Assembly: GCF_000369525.1 (NCBI RefSeq)
Contig: NZ_KB850070.1
Coordinates: 271,568-335,567, forward strand
Direction of reading: 5' to 3'
Origin: Acinetobacter higginsii
GTDB lineage: Bacteria > Pseudomonadota > Gammaproteobacteria > Pseudomonadales > Moraxellaceae
DNA length: 64,000 bases
The translations under genes and the position numbers were made by a program. The notes beneath the pieces are model-generated. The model ran no database searches. It was not told the origin of the DNA and saw nothing but the letters and a program-made list of their open reading frames with translations. Positions 1 through 8,988 of the stretch are shown piece after piece. Each line of letters opens with the position of its first letter. Position 1 is the stretch's first letter.

Positions 1-1149
1 CAACTCGAAGGCATTAAACAAAGCGATGACTTGATGGAGATCGTCCGTCAACCAGATGTTGATATGGTGGTCGAAGTCATGGGTGGCATTCATCCTGCTT
101 ATGAAGTCATCATGGAAGCCATTAAACATGGCAAACAGGTTGTGACTGCAAACAAAGCTTTACTGGCTGAACATGGTAATGAACTGTTTAAAGCAGCAGA
201 AGACAATGCTGTTCAGATTGCCTATGAAGCAGCTGTTGCGGGTGGTATCCCAATCATTAAAGTGATCCGTGAAGGTCTCGCAGCGAACCATATCGAATGG
301 CTTGCAGGCATCATTAATGGTACAGGCAACTTCATTCTGACTGAAATGCGTGAAAAAGGCCGTGCCTTTGAAGACGTTTTAAAAGAAGCGCAAGAACTTG
401 GCTACGCTGAAGCTGACCCAACCTTTGATGTTGAAGGCATTGATGCTGCACATAAGCTCACGATTTTGGCGTCATGTGCTTTTGGTATCCCATTGCAATT
501 TAATAAGGTCTATACCGAAGGCATCAGCAAAATCACTGCGCAAGATGTGAAATATGCAGAGGAACTTGGTTTCCGTATCAAGCACTTAGGTATCGCACGT
601 CGTGCAGATAAAGGCATTGAGTTACGTGTACATCCAACTTTAATTCCTGCTGAAGAATTGATTGCTAACGTCAATGGCGTTAAAAATGCAGTCTTGGTAC
701 AGGCCAATGCAGTTGGTCCTACTTTGTATTACGGTGCTGGTGCAGGCGCAGGTCCAACCGCTTCTGCTGTGGTTGCTGACGTGATTGATATCGTTCGTGA
801 TATTTCATATACCGAAGACGGTGCAGGTACCATTCCTCAACTTGCTTTTGAAGCATTGACTAACGTGCCAATCTTGAGCCGTGAAGAAATGACCACTGGT
901 TATTACATCCGTCTCAATGCTGAAGACCAAACTGGCGTATTGGCTGATGTCACGACGATTCTCAGCCGTGCAGGCATTAGTATTGATGCCATCATGCAGC
1001 AATCACGCTTAAAAGACTTGATTCCTATTGTGATTTTAACGGATCCGATCGTTGAATCAAAAATGGATGAAGCACTAGCACAAATTCAAGCATTACCTGC
1101 AATTCGTGGCGAAATCGTAAGAATTCGTTTAGAATCGCTCGATAGTTAA
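1..1149 (+). CDS. hom: Homoserine dehydrogenase, 5'-truncated by the window edge
   Basis: Reduces aspartate semialdehyde to homoserine with NAD(P)H in the cytoplasm, the branch point to threonine and methionine. The frame is open from base 1, so the start and the first part of the Rossmann domain lie outside the window. Visible parts are the end of the nucleotide-binding domain (VTANKALLAEHGNEL), the catalytic domain with GGIPIIKVIREGL and GIINGTGNFIL, and a C-terminal ACT domain (GVLADVTTILSRAGISIDAI) that normally gives threonine feedback control. thrC follows after 58 bp, so the two probably form one transcript. Identification is secure; only the N-terminus is missing. Confidence 0.96.
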   Translation, partial: QLEGIKQSDDLMEIVRQPDVDMVVEVMGGIHPAYEVIMEAIKHGKQVVTANKALLAEHGNELFKAAEDNAVQIAYEAAVAGGIPIIKVIREGLAANHIEWLAGIINGTGNFILTEMREKGRAFEDVLKEAQELGYAEADPTFDVEGIDAAHKLTILASCAFGIPLQFNKVYTEGISKITAQDVKYAEELGFRIKHLGIARRADKGIELRVHPTLIPAEELIANVNGVKNAVLVQANAVGPTLYYGAGAGAGPTASAVVADVIDIVRDISYTEDGAGTIPQLAFEALTNVPILSREEMTTGYYIRLNAEDQTGVLADVTTILSRAGISIDAIMQQSRLKDLIPIVILTDPIVESKMDEALAQIQALPAIRGEIVRIRLESLDS

Positions 1150-1155
1150 TCAGGT

Positions 1156-1177
1156 TGAGGGAAAATGACTTCCCTCA
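1156..1177 (+). other. Inverted repeat between hom and thrC
   Basis: A perfect 8-bp inverted repeat (TGAGGGAA / TTCCCTCA) with a 6-nt loop sits just after the hom stop. There is no T-run behind it, so it is not an obvious terminator. It may protect the hom 3' end or tune the hom:thrC ratio; that is inference. Confidence 0.4.
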
Positions 1178-1207
1178 CCCCGCTCTACCTCATATTGGAA
1201 CACCATC

Positions 1208-2347
1208 ATGTCGAATGCCAATCGTTATACTGGTCTTGTAGATCGTTATCGTGACCGTTTACCTGTGTCTGCAACTACACGCGCAATTTCTTTAGGTGAA
1301 GGGAATACCCCACTGATTAAACTAGAGAACATTCCACGTATTATTGGCAAAAACGTAGAAATCTATGTGAAATACGAAGGTCTGAACCCGACCGGTTCAT
1401 TTAAAGACCGTGGTATGACCATGGCGGTGACCAAAGCAGTTGAAGAAGGCTCGAAAGCGATTATCTGTGCATCTACAGGTAATACTTCAGCAGCCGCAGC
1501 AGCGTATGCAGCACGTGCAGGTATTAAAGCGTTCGTATTAATCCCAGAAGGCAAAATTGCCATGGGTAAAATGGCGCAGGCAATGATGTACGGCGCGATC
1601 ACTATGCAAATCCGTGGTAACTTCGATGACGGCATGCGTCTGGTCAAAGAAGTTGCAGATCAAGCACCTGTAACGATTGTAAACTCAATCAACCCATACC
1701 GTCTGCAAGGTCAAAAAACCATTGCTTATGAAATCGTAGAAGCATTGGGCCGTGCTCCTGATTATCACTGCTTACCAGTCGGTAATGCTGGTAACATCAC
1801 AGCACACTGGATGGGTTATACCGAAGCGGTTGCAAACCAACCTGCAGATCAGTTTGAGCAAGTGATTTACGATGCTGCAACAGATCAATTCACTGGTCCT
1901 AAACCAGAAGGCTTACCAACAATGGTTGGTTATCAAGCTTCTGGTGCTGCCCCATTCTTACGTGGTGCACCTGTAGAGAACCCAGAAACGGTTGCAACAG
2001 CAATTCGTATCGGTAATCCACAAAGCTGGAACCATGCTAAAGCAGTGGTACGTGATTCTAAAGGTTGGTTTGATGAACTGACTGATGCTGAAATTCTAGA
2101 AGCACAACGTTTGCTTTCAATGTATGAAGGTGTGTTTGTTGAACCTGCTTCAGCAGCATCTATCGGTGGTGCGATCCGTGACCTGAAAGCAGGTAAAATT
2201 GCTGAAGGTTCTGTGATTGTATGTACTGTTACAGGCAATGGCTTAAAAGATCCTGACACTGCAATCAAACAATGTGCTGATGCCGTGATGTTGTCAATTG
2301 ACGCGACGATGGATCAAGTGAAAGATTCAATTCTTTCAAATATGTAA
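1208..2347 (+). CDS. thrC: Threonine synthase
   Basis: PLP enzyme converting O-phosphohomoserine to threonine, the last step after hom. At 379 aa it is the short class of threonine synthase. The PLP lysine lies in NPTGSFKDRGM (about residue 67), followed by the phosphate-binding ASTGNTSAAAAAYAARAG and, near the C-terminus, TVTGNGLKDP. The ATG is preceded by GGAA. It follows hom on the same strand and is closed by a strong terminator. Confidence 0.97.
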   Translation: MSNANRYTGLVDRYRDRLPVSATTRAISLGEGNTPLIKLENIPRIIGKNVEIYVKYEGLNPTGSFKDRGMTMAVTKAVEEGSKAIICASTGNTSAAAAAYAARAGIKAFVLIPEGKIAMGKMAQAMMYGAITMQIRGNFDDGMRLVKEVADQAPVTIVNSINPYRLQGQKTIAYEIVEALGRAPDYHCLPVGNAGNITAHWMGYTEAVANQPADQFEQVIYDAATDQFTGPKPEGLPTMVGYQASGAAPFLRGAPVENPETVATAIRIGNPQSWNHAKAVVRDSKGWFDELTDAEILEAQRLLSMYEGVFVEPASAASIGGAIRDLKAGKIAEGSVIVCTVTGNGLKDPDTAIKQCADAVMLSIDATMDQVKDSILSNM

Positions 2348-2363
2348 GCATACATACTGAAAT

Positions 2364-2397
2364 AAAAAAACCAGTTGCCTGCAACTGGTTTTTTTAT
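2364..2397 (+). terminator. Rho-independent terminator after thrC
   Basis: Ten-bp stem AACCAGTTGC / GCAACTGGTT with a 2-nt loop, A-run before and T-run after. It can act for both hom-thrC and the leftward gene ending at 2414. Confidence 0.9.
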
Positions 2398-2413
2398 GGG
2401 CTAAAGATAAGCC

Positions 2414-3199
2414 TTATTCTTCTTCGTATTCATAATCTTCATCGTAACTATATTGCTTAGCCAATTCTTTTTCGATCCTTTGAATTTCTTCAAGCTCAAT
2501 TTCTTTGATTTCAAATAATGGTTGTTTGAGTAAAGGATTAACCGCATACAAAGCTTCTTCTTCCCAACCCTGCATAATTGTTAAAATTTGGCTTTTCTGG
2601 TCGTATTTCAAACCCGATTGCGTTGTGATCATTGCCTGTAAGAGTACAGGCTGATCAGACAAATCATCAAGTGAGCCTTTAAGCTGAATATCACCATAGT
2701 CATAATCTGCAAAAATAGTTCCAACATTGGTTTTTAATTGCTCAGGTTGATCTGCATAAGCCAAACTGGCAAAAAACTCATCATGCTCTTCCACCCATTT
2801 CTGTTTTTTGACTGACCAAAGCGCATAAAACCGAGCCTCATGTTCAAACTGTACCAGTTGAAATTTTTGCATTCCTGCCAATTGAATAAATTCAAAGGTA
2901 TCTTCATCGCTTAAGCTTTCAGGTAATACATCATCTGAAATATCCCCATCTTCACAGACATGCTCACCACAACGTGAAAACACAAAATCATCCAGTTGTT
3001 TTAGCAATACTTCATCTGCATCAAACAGGGATTCCACTTCATACAGGGCAAAATCTCTCGCCCCATCAATTTCAAGCTTTTTATATGCAGCTTCGGCTTG
3101 GGCTTTATCCTCAAAAACATTGGCAATACGATTGCCTGCCACATAAAACACTTCATCGTTATAACCAAAGTATTTGGCACGAATTACGTAAGTCGTCAT
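2414..3199 (-). CDS. Uncharacterised acidic protein
   Basis: 261 aa, no family that I recognise. It has no signal peptide or membrane segment, so it is probably cytoplasmic. It is rich in Asp and Glu and ends in an acidic tyrosine-rich tail (YDEDYEYEEE). A good Shine-Dalgarno (AGGGGA) precedes the ATG, supporting a real gene. It lies 19 bp downstream of the DUF6915-like gene on the same strand, suggesting co-transcription. Confidence 0.75.
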   Translation of the reverse strand: MTTYVIRAKYFGYNDEVFYVAGNRIANVFEDKAQAEAAYKKLEIDGARDFALYEVESLFDADEVLLKQLDDFVFSRCGEHVCEDGDISDDVLPESLSDEDTFEFIQLAGMQKFQLVQFEHEARFYALWSVKKQKWVEEHDEFFASLAYADQPEQLKTNVGTIFADYDYGDIQLKGSLDDLSDQPVLLQAMITTQSGLKYDQKSQILTIMQGWEEEALYAVNPLLKQPLFEIKEIELEEIQRIEKELAKQYSYDEDYEYEEE

Positions 3200-3218
3200 G
3201 GTGTTCCCCTTAATTCAT

Positions 3219-3839
3219 TTATGATTGAGTTGTTTGTTTTATTTGATGTAATGCTTGAGCACTTGCAGGGATTGCCATGCCATTATCCATCCATAATTCA
3301 AAATGCATGGCATTAAAAAAATCAGCGGGGCTATACACAATATTGTCCAGTTTCAGCTGTTGCCCAATCCTTGGCAAAATATCGTAGATAAACCAACTAT
3401 TATGAGTGAGCAACAGCGAATATAATTTTCCTGTTAGTGCTAAAGGCGATAACATTAATTGTGAAAGTGTTTTGTCCTGCACATAATCATGATGTAATTG
3501 TTCTAAATGCTGTTCAAAGTTCTTAGGCAATTGTCTTGCGTCTATCGCATTTACAAAATCATTGAGTGTCGGAATAAAACGTTGTTGGTAATCCACCAAT
3601 AAATGATCACGTTCGCACAAATCTTTAATATCAATTGATTTGCCTGCACTATTTTGAAGGCTATGCCCAAACACAGGAACCACAACCGAATTTACGCCCC
3701 ACAAGGTATGCAAAATTCGATGTCGTGCATCACTACATAGGCTTTTGGTACTGTCTATAAACGCATGTAATTCATAGTAGTCTTCGGGTTCCCCACCCCA
3801 GCGTTTTGCAGAAATCCGTGCGTGTTGCATCGCATTCAT
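3219..3839 (-). CDS. DUF6915-like protein
   Basis: 206 aa. The N-terminal half (HARISAKRWGGEPEDYYELHAFIDSTKSL, then ARHRILHT and FGHSL) matches my memory of the DUF6915 family, small proteins of unknown function with a conserved histidine/arginine-rich helical region. The C-terminal half contains no motif I recognise. The start could be residue 1 or the Met at residue 4. It is first in a likely two-gene leftward unit with the gene ending at 2414. No function is assigned. Confidence 0.7.
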   Translation of the reverse strand: MNAMQHARISAKRWGGEPEDYYELHAFIDSTKSLCSDARHRILHTLWGVNSVVVPVFGHSLQNSAGKSIDIKDLCERDHLLVDYQQRFIPTLNDFVNAIDARQLPKNFEQHLEQLHHDYVQDKTLSQLMLSPLALTGKLYSLLLTHNSWFIYDILPRIGQQLKLDNIVYSPADFFNAMHFELWMDNGMAIPASAQALHQIKQTTQS

Positions 3840-3946
3840 AATGGTGTGTCATCATTTTTTGTTGTATGCACACATTAGCCGATTCTGGCCCAAAAAACGA
3901 ACATAATTTATTGAAATAAGACAAGTTGTGTCGCATTATTCAGGCA

Positions 3947-3977
3947 TAAAAAAACTCCCCATAAAGAGGAGTTTTTT
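3947..3977 (-). terminator. Terminator downstream of pbpG
   Basis: Stem AAAACTCC / GGAGTTTT with a 9-nt loop; its T-run on the minus strand lies just past the pbpG stop. Confidence 0.8.
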
Positions 3978-3989
3978 GACTTAAGAGAA

Positions 3990-5054
3990 CTAAACGCGTT
4001 TTGGCAAAGTGCTTAACCAGCTTAATAAATTCGTTGCATCGCTATTACGTGCTTGCGAACTTGGCGCACCTAATAACACCACAACCGCTGGACGTGAATT
4101 CACAGTGGTATGCATCACTACACAACGACCTGCTTCATTGATATAACCTGTTTTTGACAAATTAATGTTCCAACCGCCATTACGTACCAACGCATTGGTA
4201 TTATTGGATTTCAGCACACGATAACCTAAATTAAAGTCGTAGGTCGGTGTGGTAGAGAATTGACGAATCAAGCCGTATTGTGAAGCGGTACTCACCAGAA
4301 TACCCAAATCACGTGCTGAAGAAACATTATGTGGATCTAAACCTGTAGATTCAGCATAACGCGTAGATGTCATACCCAATTGCCTCGCTTTTGCATTCAT
4401 TGCCGCAATAAATGCAGAACGACCACCTGGATAGGTACGTGCTAATGCAGCTGCAGCTGGATTCTCAGACTTCATTAATGCAAACAAAAGTGCTTCTGCG
4501 CGATTCATGGTATCGCCTGCACGTAGGGTTGAACTTGAGTTCTTACCGCCTGCACCAGCAAAATCGATTGACTCTAGCGTAATTTCTTCTGACATGTTTA
4601 AACGTGCATCTGCCGTGACGACAGCCGTCATCAACTTAGTAATCGATGCAATGGGTACCGACATATTACTGTTTTTACTGTACAGTACTTCACCCGTTTG
4701 CGCGTCCATCACCAAAGCAGCACGTGCATTGACTGAAGGCTGACTGCTATACCCAAAGGTATCGCGAATCTGTGTCGACGACTGTGGCGCCGTTGAAGAT
4801 GTAATTGTTGCTGAACCGCCATTACGCAATGTCGTGGTAACAGAGGTTGAACCTTGTGGGCTAATTTCTACTGGATCATCATCTTCCATCAACTGACTTG
4901 CATCAGTTGCAGACCAATTCATCGAAGCTGAACCGCTCACACGCGAAGAAGCTGGATTGTTATTCACAACTAGTTCAGCAAAACTTGTTGAACTCCAGGC
5001 CAACAAGATAGACATGCTTAAAACATGCATGATAGATTTTTTAGAATTTTTCAC
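3990..5054 (-). CDS. pbpG: D-alanyl-D-alanine endopeptidase PBP7/8
   Basis: Periplasmic low-molecular-weight penicillin-binding protein that cleaves peptidoglycan cross-links. It begins with a signal peptide (MKNSKKSIMHVLSMSILLAW, cleavage near SFA), then a Ser/Thr-rich linker to about residue 105, then the S11 peptidase domain. The three catalytic motifs are present: SxxK at S137-K140 (SITK), SxN at S196-N198 (SEN) and KTG at 301-303. Length 354 aa is slightly long for the family because of the linker. It is divergent from gacA, with a 210-bp shared upstream region. Confidence 0.93.
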   Translation of the reverse strand: MKNSKKSIMHVLSMSILLAWSSTSFAELVVNNNPASSRVSGSASMNWSATDASQLMEDDDPVEISPQGSTSVTTTLRNGGSATITSSTAPQSSTQIRDTFGYSSQPSVNARAALVMDAQTGEVLYSKNSNMSVPIASITKLMTAVVTADARLNMSEEITLESIDFAGAGGKNSSSTLRAGDTMNRAEALLFALMKSENPAAAALARTYPGGRSAFIAAMNAKARQLGMTSTRYAESTGLDPHNVSSARDLGILVSTASQYGLIRQFSTTPTYDFNLGYRVLKSNNTNALVRNGGWNINLSKTGYINEAGRCVVMHTTVNSRPAVVVLLGAPSSQARNSDATNLLSWLSTLPKRV

Positions 5055-5264
5055 GACACAATACTCAACTCAGGACGCTGCACATTTGCGCTTAATACCA
5101 TTATGCCTTACATTTAAACAAATCGGGTAAAGCTTTTATAGACACAATTGTGTACAACTATTCGCTAAAAACGAAGAATAGGATTGCTAATTTTGTCGTT
5201 TCATTGCAAGCTAATTTTGCTTTATGTAACAAAAAACCAGTTTTTTTGAAAAAAGGAGGTCTTC

Positions 5265-5900
5265 TTGATCACTGTTCTCGTTGTTGATGATCATGAACTC
5301 GTACGTACAGGAATTTGTCGTATGTTGGAAGACCACCCTGATGTAGAGGTCATTGGGCAAGCTGAATCAGGTGAAGAAGCCATTGCCTTAGTCCGTCAGA
5401 AACACCCGCAAGTGGTGTTGTTAGATGTGAATATGCCAGGTATTGGTGGAGTGGAAACTACTCGGCGCTTATTACAAAGCGCACCTGAAACCAAAGTGAT
5501 TGCCGTCAGCGGTCTTGCTGAAGAACCCTATCCATCCCTGTTATTAAAAGCAGGAGCGAAAGGCTATATCACCAAAGGTGCACCGATTTCTGAAATGGTT
5601 CGTGCTATCAACAAAGTCATGCAAGGCGGAAAATACTTTAGTGCAGATATTGCTGAACAATTGGCCAGCTCCTATCTTTCAGATACACAACAATCTCCTT
5701 TTGATGCACTATCAGAACGTGAGATGCAAGTTGCCATGATGGTGGTGAATTGTATTAGTGCTCAAGAAATCGCTGACAAATTATTCGTAAGCGTCAAAAC
5801 TGTAAATACCTATCGTTATCGTATTTTTGAAAAATTGAGCATTGATAGTGATGTCAAACTCACCCATCTTGCGATTCGTTATGGACTCATTAAACCTTAA
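5265..5900 (+). CDS. gacA: Response regulator GacA/UvrY
   Basis: LuxR/NarL-type response regulator, partner of the kinase GacS/BarA (not in the window). In gammaproteobacteria it activates CsrA-sequestering small RNAs. The receiver domain has acidic residues D8/D9, phospho-acceptor D54 and K104-region conservation. The C-terminal HTH (LSEREMQVAMMVV ... FVSVKTVNTYRYRIFEKL) and the ending LTHLAIRYGL are typical of UvrY/GacA. The start is TTG, fixed by a very strong AAGGAGGT Shine-Dalgarno at 5253-5260 and by the N-terminus MITVLVVDDHELVR. pilS begins 17 bp after the stop, so the gene may be co-transcribed with pilSR. Confidence 0.93.
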   Translation: MITVLVVDDHELVRTGICRMLEDHPDVEVIGQAESGEEAIALVRQKHPQVVLLDVNMPGIGGVETTRRLLQSAPETKVIAVSGLAEEPYPSLLLKAGAKGYITKGAPISEMVRAINKVMQGGKYFSADIAEQLASSYLSDTQQSPFDALSEREMQVAMMVVNCISAQEIADKLFVSVKTVNTYRYRIFEKLSIDSDVKLTHLAIRYGLIKP

Positions 5901-5917
5901 AATAACAGTAAGCGCCT

Positions 5918-7483
5918 ATGTTAGGGAAAATTGCGTCGTCAGTCTCACAAACTGTCTATCGGCTTGGGGTTTGGTATAGTGGCTATCGGCTAATCATTTC
6001 GATTAGCCTGCTGTTAATTTATTTACTCACTGCTGAACAACTTTCCAGCAACTATGTTTATCCCTTCTTATATTTTTATACCTTGATTTGCTATATCGCA
6101 TTCAATATTTTTCAACTGTTTTTACTACATCTTGTCCCGATACAGACCTCAAAGCAGTTGATTTTTATCTTTCTGATTGATGTCATTTGCCTAAGCTTAA
6201 TCACATTCTCTGCAGGTGGTCCAAATCTGCAACTCAGCTTGCTTTACGTCATTATTATTTTTTCTTCTGCGATATTATTAAACGCTCACCTGTCGCTGAT
6301 TATTACTTTATTTGCCGTCATTATGGTGGTTTACCAACGTTTTTTAGGTGACTTTTTTGAGGCCAATAATTTAAATCACCTCGGAAATAGCGTTTTTCTG
6401 GCGTTTTTATTTTTTGTAGTTCATGCCATTGGTCGTATTGCAGTACAGCGTTTTAAAATTCTAGAAACCTTAACCTTTCATCAATCCATTGAAATCCATC
6501 AACTACAGAATATTAACCGCTATATCTTAGAACAAATCGAAGATGGCTATTTAGTACTGGATGAAAGTAACCATATCGTATTAACCAATCCTGCAGCCAA
6601 TGCGCTATTAGGTATCCATTTACCGATTTCCTTAGAAAAAACGCCACTGATCAAATTACAACCCGACTTATTTGAACTGGTTCAGTTTAGTGACTTAGAA
6701 GATGGCGAAGAATTCAGTTTTGAATCACAGCAAAGTTCATACACCATCAACGTTCGGGTTAAGCATCTAATTGTTCCTGAACAAGCCTTAGTGTTATTGA
6801 TCTTAAAAGATGCACAGAAACTGACTCAGCAAGTTCAGCAATTGAAACTCGCCGCACTTGGTCAGCTGTCAGCCAGTATTGCCCATGAAATTCGCAATCC
6901 TTTGGCTGCTATTGTGCAAGCCAATGAATTATTCAAAGACAGTGATACCCACCAACAAGAAATGCTGTCGCGCATGATTAGCAAACAAGCCAAACGGATT
7001 GATAGCATCGTGCAAGACACCTTAGCAATGGCACGAAATAAACCGACAGAAGCACAAGAAATTGATCTGAGCTCCTTCTTTGAAAGTTTACTCAATGAAG
7101 ATCTTGCAGATGCTAAACAACAAATTCAAATTAAACTCACAGAGCAAACCAACATCTTATTTGATGAAAAACAATTACGCCAAGTGCTGATTAATTTAAT
7201 TAGAAATGCGTTAAGACATAATGCAACTGACGCGCCTTATATTGAAGTCGAGGTGCACGAAAAAGACGGACGAACTTGCATTGATGTCATCGATTTTGGG
7301 ACGGGTGTCTCAAAACGGGATATTTCTCAACTGTTCAAACCATTTTTTAGTACCGAAATTAAAGGAACTGGTTTAGGATTGTATTTGTCTCATACTTTTT
7401 GTGAGGCAAATCATGCAAAGCTCACTTATATAGAGCGACAACAAGGAGCATGCTTCAGGATTGAATGCTCAAAAACTCATTGA
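5918..7483 (+). CDS. pilS: Sensor histidine kinase PilS
   Basis: Membrane kinase of the PilS-PilR system that controls type IV pilin expression. The N-terminal ~180 residues hold about six hydrophobic segments. A PAS-like region follows (about 195-300, QIEDGYLVLDESNHIVLTNPAA), then the HisKA domain with the H-box SIAHEIRNPL (His323). The ATPase domain has an N-box (LINLIRNALRHN), a G1 box (DFGTGV) and a G2 box (GTGLGLYL). Length 521 aa is normal for PilS. It lies directly between gacA and pilR. Confidence 0.92.
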   Translation: MLGKIASSVSQTVYRLGVWYSGYRLIISISLLLIYLLTAEQLSSNYVYPFLYFYTLICYIAFNIFQLFLLHLVPIQTSKQLIFIFLIDVICLSLITFSAGGPNLQLSLLYVIIIFSSAILLNAHLSLIITLFAVIMVVYQRFLGDFFEANNLNHLGNSVFLAFLFFVVHAIGRIAVQRFKILETLTFHQSIEIHQLQNINRYILEQIEDGYLVLDESNHIVLTNPAANALLGIHLPISLEKTPLIKLQPDLFELVQFSDLEDGEEFSFESQQSSYTINVRVKHLIVPEQALVLLILKDAQKLTQQVQQLKLAALGQLSASIAHEIRNPLAAIVQANELFKDSDTHQQEMLSRMISKQAKRIDSIVQDTLAMARNKPTEAQEIDLSSFFESLLNEDLADAKQQIQIKLTEQTNILFDEKQLRQVLINLIRNALRHNATDAPYIEVEVHEKDGRTCIDVIDFGTGVSKRDISQLFKPFFSTEIKGTGLGLYLSHTFCEANHAKLTYIERQQGACFRIECSKTH

Positions 7484-7508
7484 TTTATAGATTAGGTTTC
7501 TCGGGGAA

Positions 7509-8945
7509 ATGGCAACAAAACAACCACTCGTCTTATTGGTAGACGACGAAGAAGATTTATGTCTTTTAATGCAGATGACGCTGGCGCGTATGGGCATCAA
7601 GACACATCTCGCCTATCGGGTCGAACAGGCAAAAAAGTTCTTTACTGAATTCCAGTACGATGCTTGCTTAACAGATTTAAATCTTCCAGATGGCAATGGT
7701 TTGGATCTGGTCAAACACGTGACACAGAACTATCCCAATACACCTATTGCGGTACTGACTGCCTACGGCAATATGGATATTGCCATTTCAGCCTTAAAAG
7801 CAGGTGCATTTGACTTTGTCAGTAAACCTGTCAACCAGATGCATTTGGATCAATTGATTCAGAAAGCATTGAACCGTCCACAGCCTGAACAAGAGGCAGC
7901 CGAAACAGCTTTAGAGAATAAGCTATTAATTGGACGTTCTGCACCCATTCAACAGCTCCGCATTGCCTTAAAGAAAATTGCACGTTCCCAGGCCCCAGTA
8001 TTCATTACAGGTGAATCAGGAACAGGCAAAGAAGTGGTTGCGAATCTGGTCCACCGTTTAAGTAATCGCAGCGAAGGCCCTTTTATTGCGATTAACTGTG
8101 GGGCGATTCCAACTGAATTGATGGAAAGTGAACTATTCGGGCATAAAAAAGGCAGTTTTACTGGCGCAACTCAGGACAAGCAAGGCTTAATTCTGTCTGC
8201 ACACGGCGGGAGTTTGTTCTTGGATGAAATTGCCGAACTACCTTTAAATATGCAGGTCAAATTGCTGCGTGCCGTACAGGAAAAGAAAATTCGTCCCGTT
8301 GGTTCAGATCAAGAGATTGATGTGGATTTTCGTGTGATTAGTGCCAGTCACCAAGATTTGGAACTGTTGGTACAGCAAGGTCGTTTCCGTCAGGATTTGT
8401 TCTTCCGTATTCATGTGATGGATATCGTACTGCCACCTTTACGTGAACGTGGACAGGATATTTTGTTATTGGCCAATCACTTTATTCAAAAGATTAGTCA
8501 AGAATGGGACCTCACTGCAAAATCGTTATCTTCACGTGCAGAGCAGTTCTTATTACAGCAATATTTCCCAGGTAATGTGCGCGAATTACGCAATATTATT
8601 GAACGTGCGATTACGCTGAGTGACGATGACAATATTGATTTGGCACATCTCCAAACTGCACCTTTACGTAGTTCATTGGCAAACCCAGCACCCTCATTTT
8701 CCAATACGACAACTGAAGAAGTTGAAACACCGCAATATTCTGCAAGTCCAAACATGAGTTCAAAGAAGCTTCCACCCGAAGGTTTGGAGCGCTATTTGGA
8801 GAATATTGAAAAAGAAATTCTTCTGAATGCATTAAATCTCACCCATTGGAATCGAACCTTAGCCGCGAAGAAGTTGGGAATGACTTTCCGTTCGTTACGC
8901 TACCGTTTGAAAAAATTCGGTTTAGATACTGAAGATGATGAATAA
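7509..8945 (+). CDS. pilR: Sigma-54-dependent response regulator PilR
   Basis: NtrC-class activator paired with PilS; it activates sigma-54 promoters such as that of pilA. The receiver domain has D12/D13 and phospho-acceptor D56. The AAA+ domain has Walker A (GESGTGKE), the sigma-54-contacting GSFTGA loop and Walker B (GGSLFLDEI). A Fis-type HTH closes the protein (LAAKKLGMTFRSLRYRLKKFGL). It starts 25 bp after pilS and is followed by a strong terminator. Confidence 0.94.
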   Translation: MATKQPLVLLVDDEEDLCLLMQMTLARMGIKTHLAYRVEQAKKFFTEFQYDACLTDLNLPDGNGLDLVKHVTQNYPNTPIAVLTAYGNMDIAISALKAGAFDFVSKPVNQMHLDQLIQKALNRPQPEQEAAETALENKLLIGRSAPIQQLRIALKKIARSQAPVFITGESGTGKEVVANLVHRLSNRSEGPFIAINCGAIPTELMESELFGHKKGSFTGATQDKQGLILSAHGGSLFLDEIAELPLNMQVKLLRAVQEKKIRPVGSDQEIDVDFRVISASHQDLELLVQQGRFRQDLFFRIHVMDIVLPPLRERGQDILLLANHFIQKISQEWDLTAKSLSSRAEQFLLQQYFPGNVRELRNIIERAITLSDDDNIDLAHLQTAPLRSSLANPAPSFSNTTTEEVETPQYSASPNMSSKKLPPEGLERYLENIEKEILLNALNLTHWNRTLAAKKLGMTFRSLRYRLKKFGLDTEDDE

Positions 8946-8952
8946 TCAATAT

Positions 8953-8988
8953 TAAAAAAAGCCCCTCAACTGAGGGGCTTTTTTTAAT
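8953..8988 (+). terminator. Terminator between pilR and the S41 protease
   Basis: Ten-bp stem AAGCCCCTCA / TGAGGGGCTT flanked by A- and T-runs; it serves both converging genes. Confidence 0.9.

Noticed and set aside
8120..8180. GSFTGA instead of GAFTGA in PilR as an anomaly
   Set aside because: GSFTGA is common in PilR proteins and compatible with sigma-54 contact, so it is not unusual.
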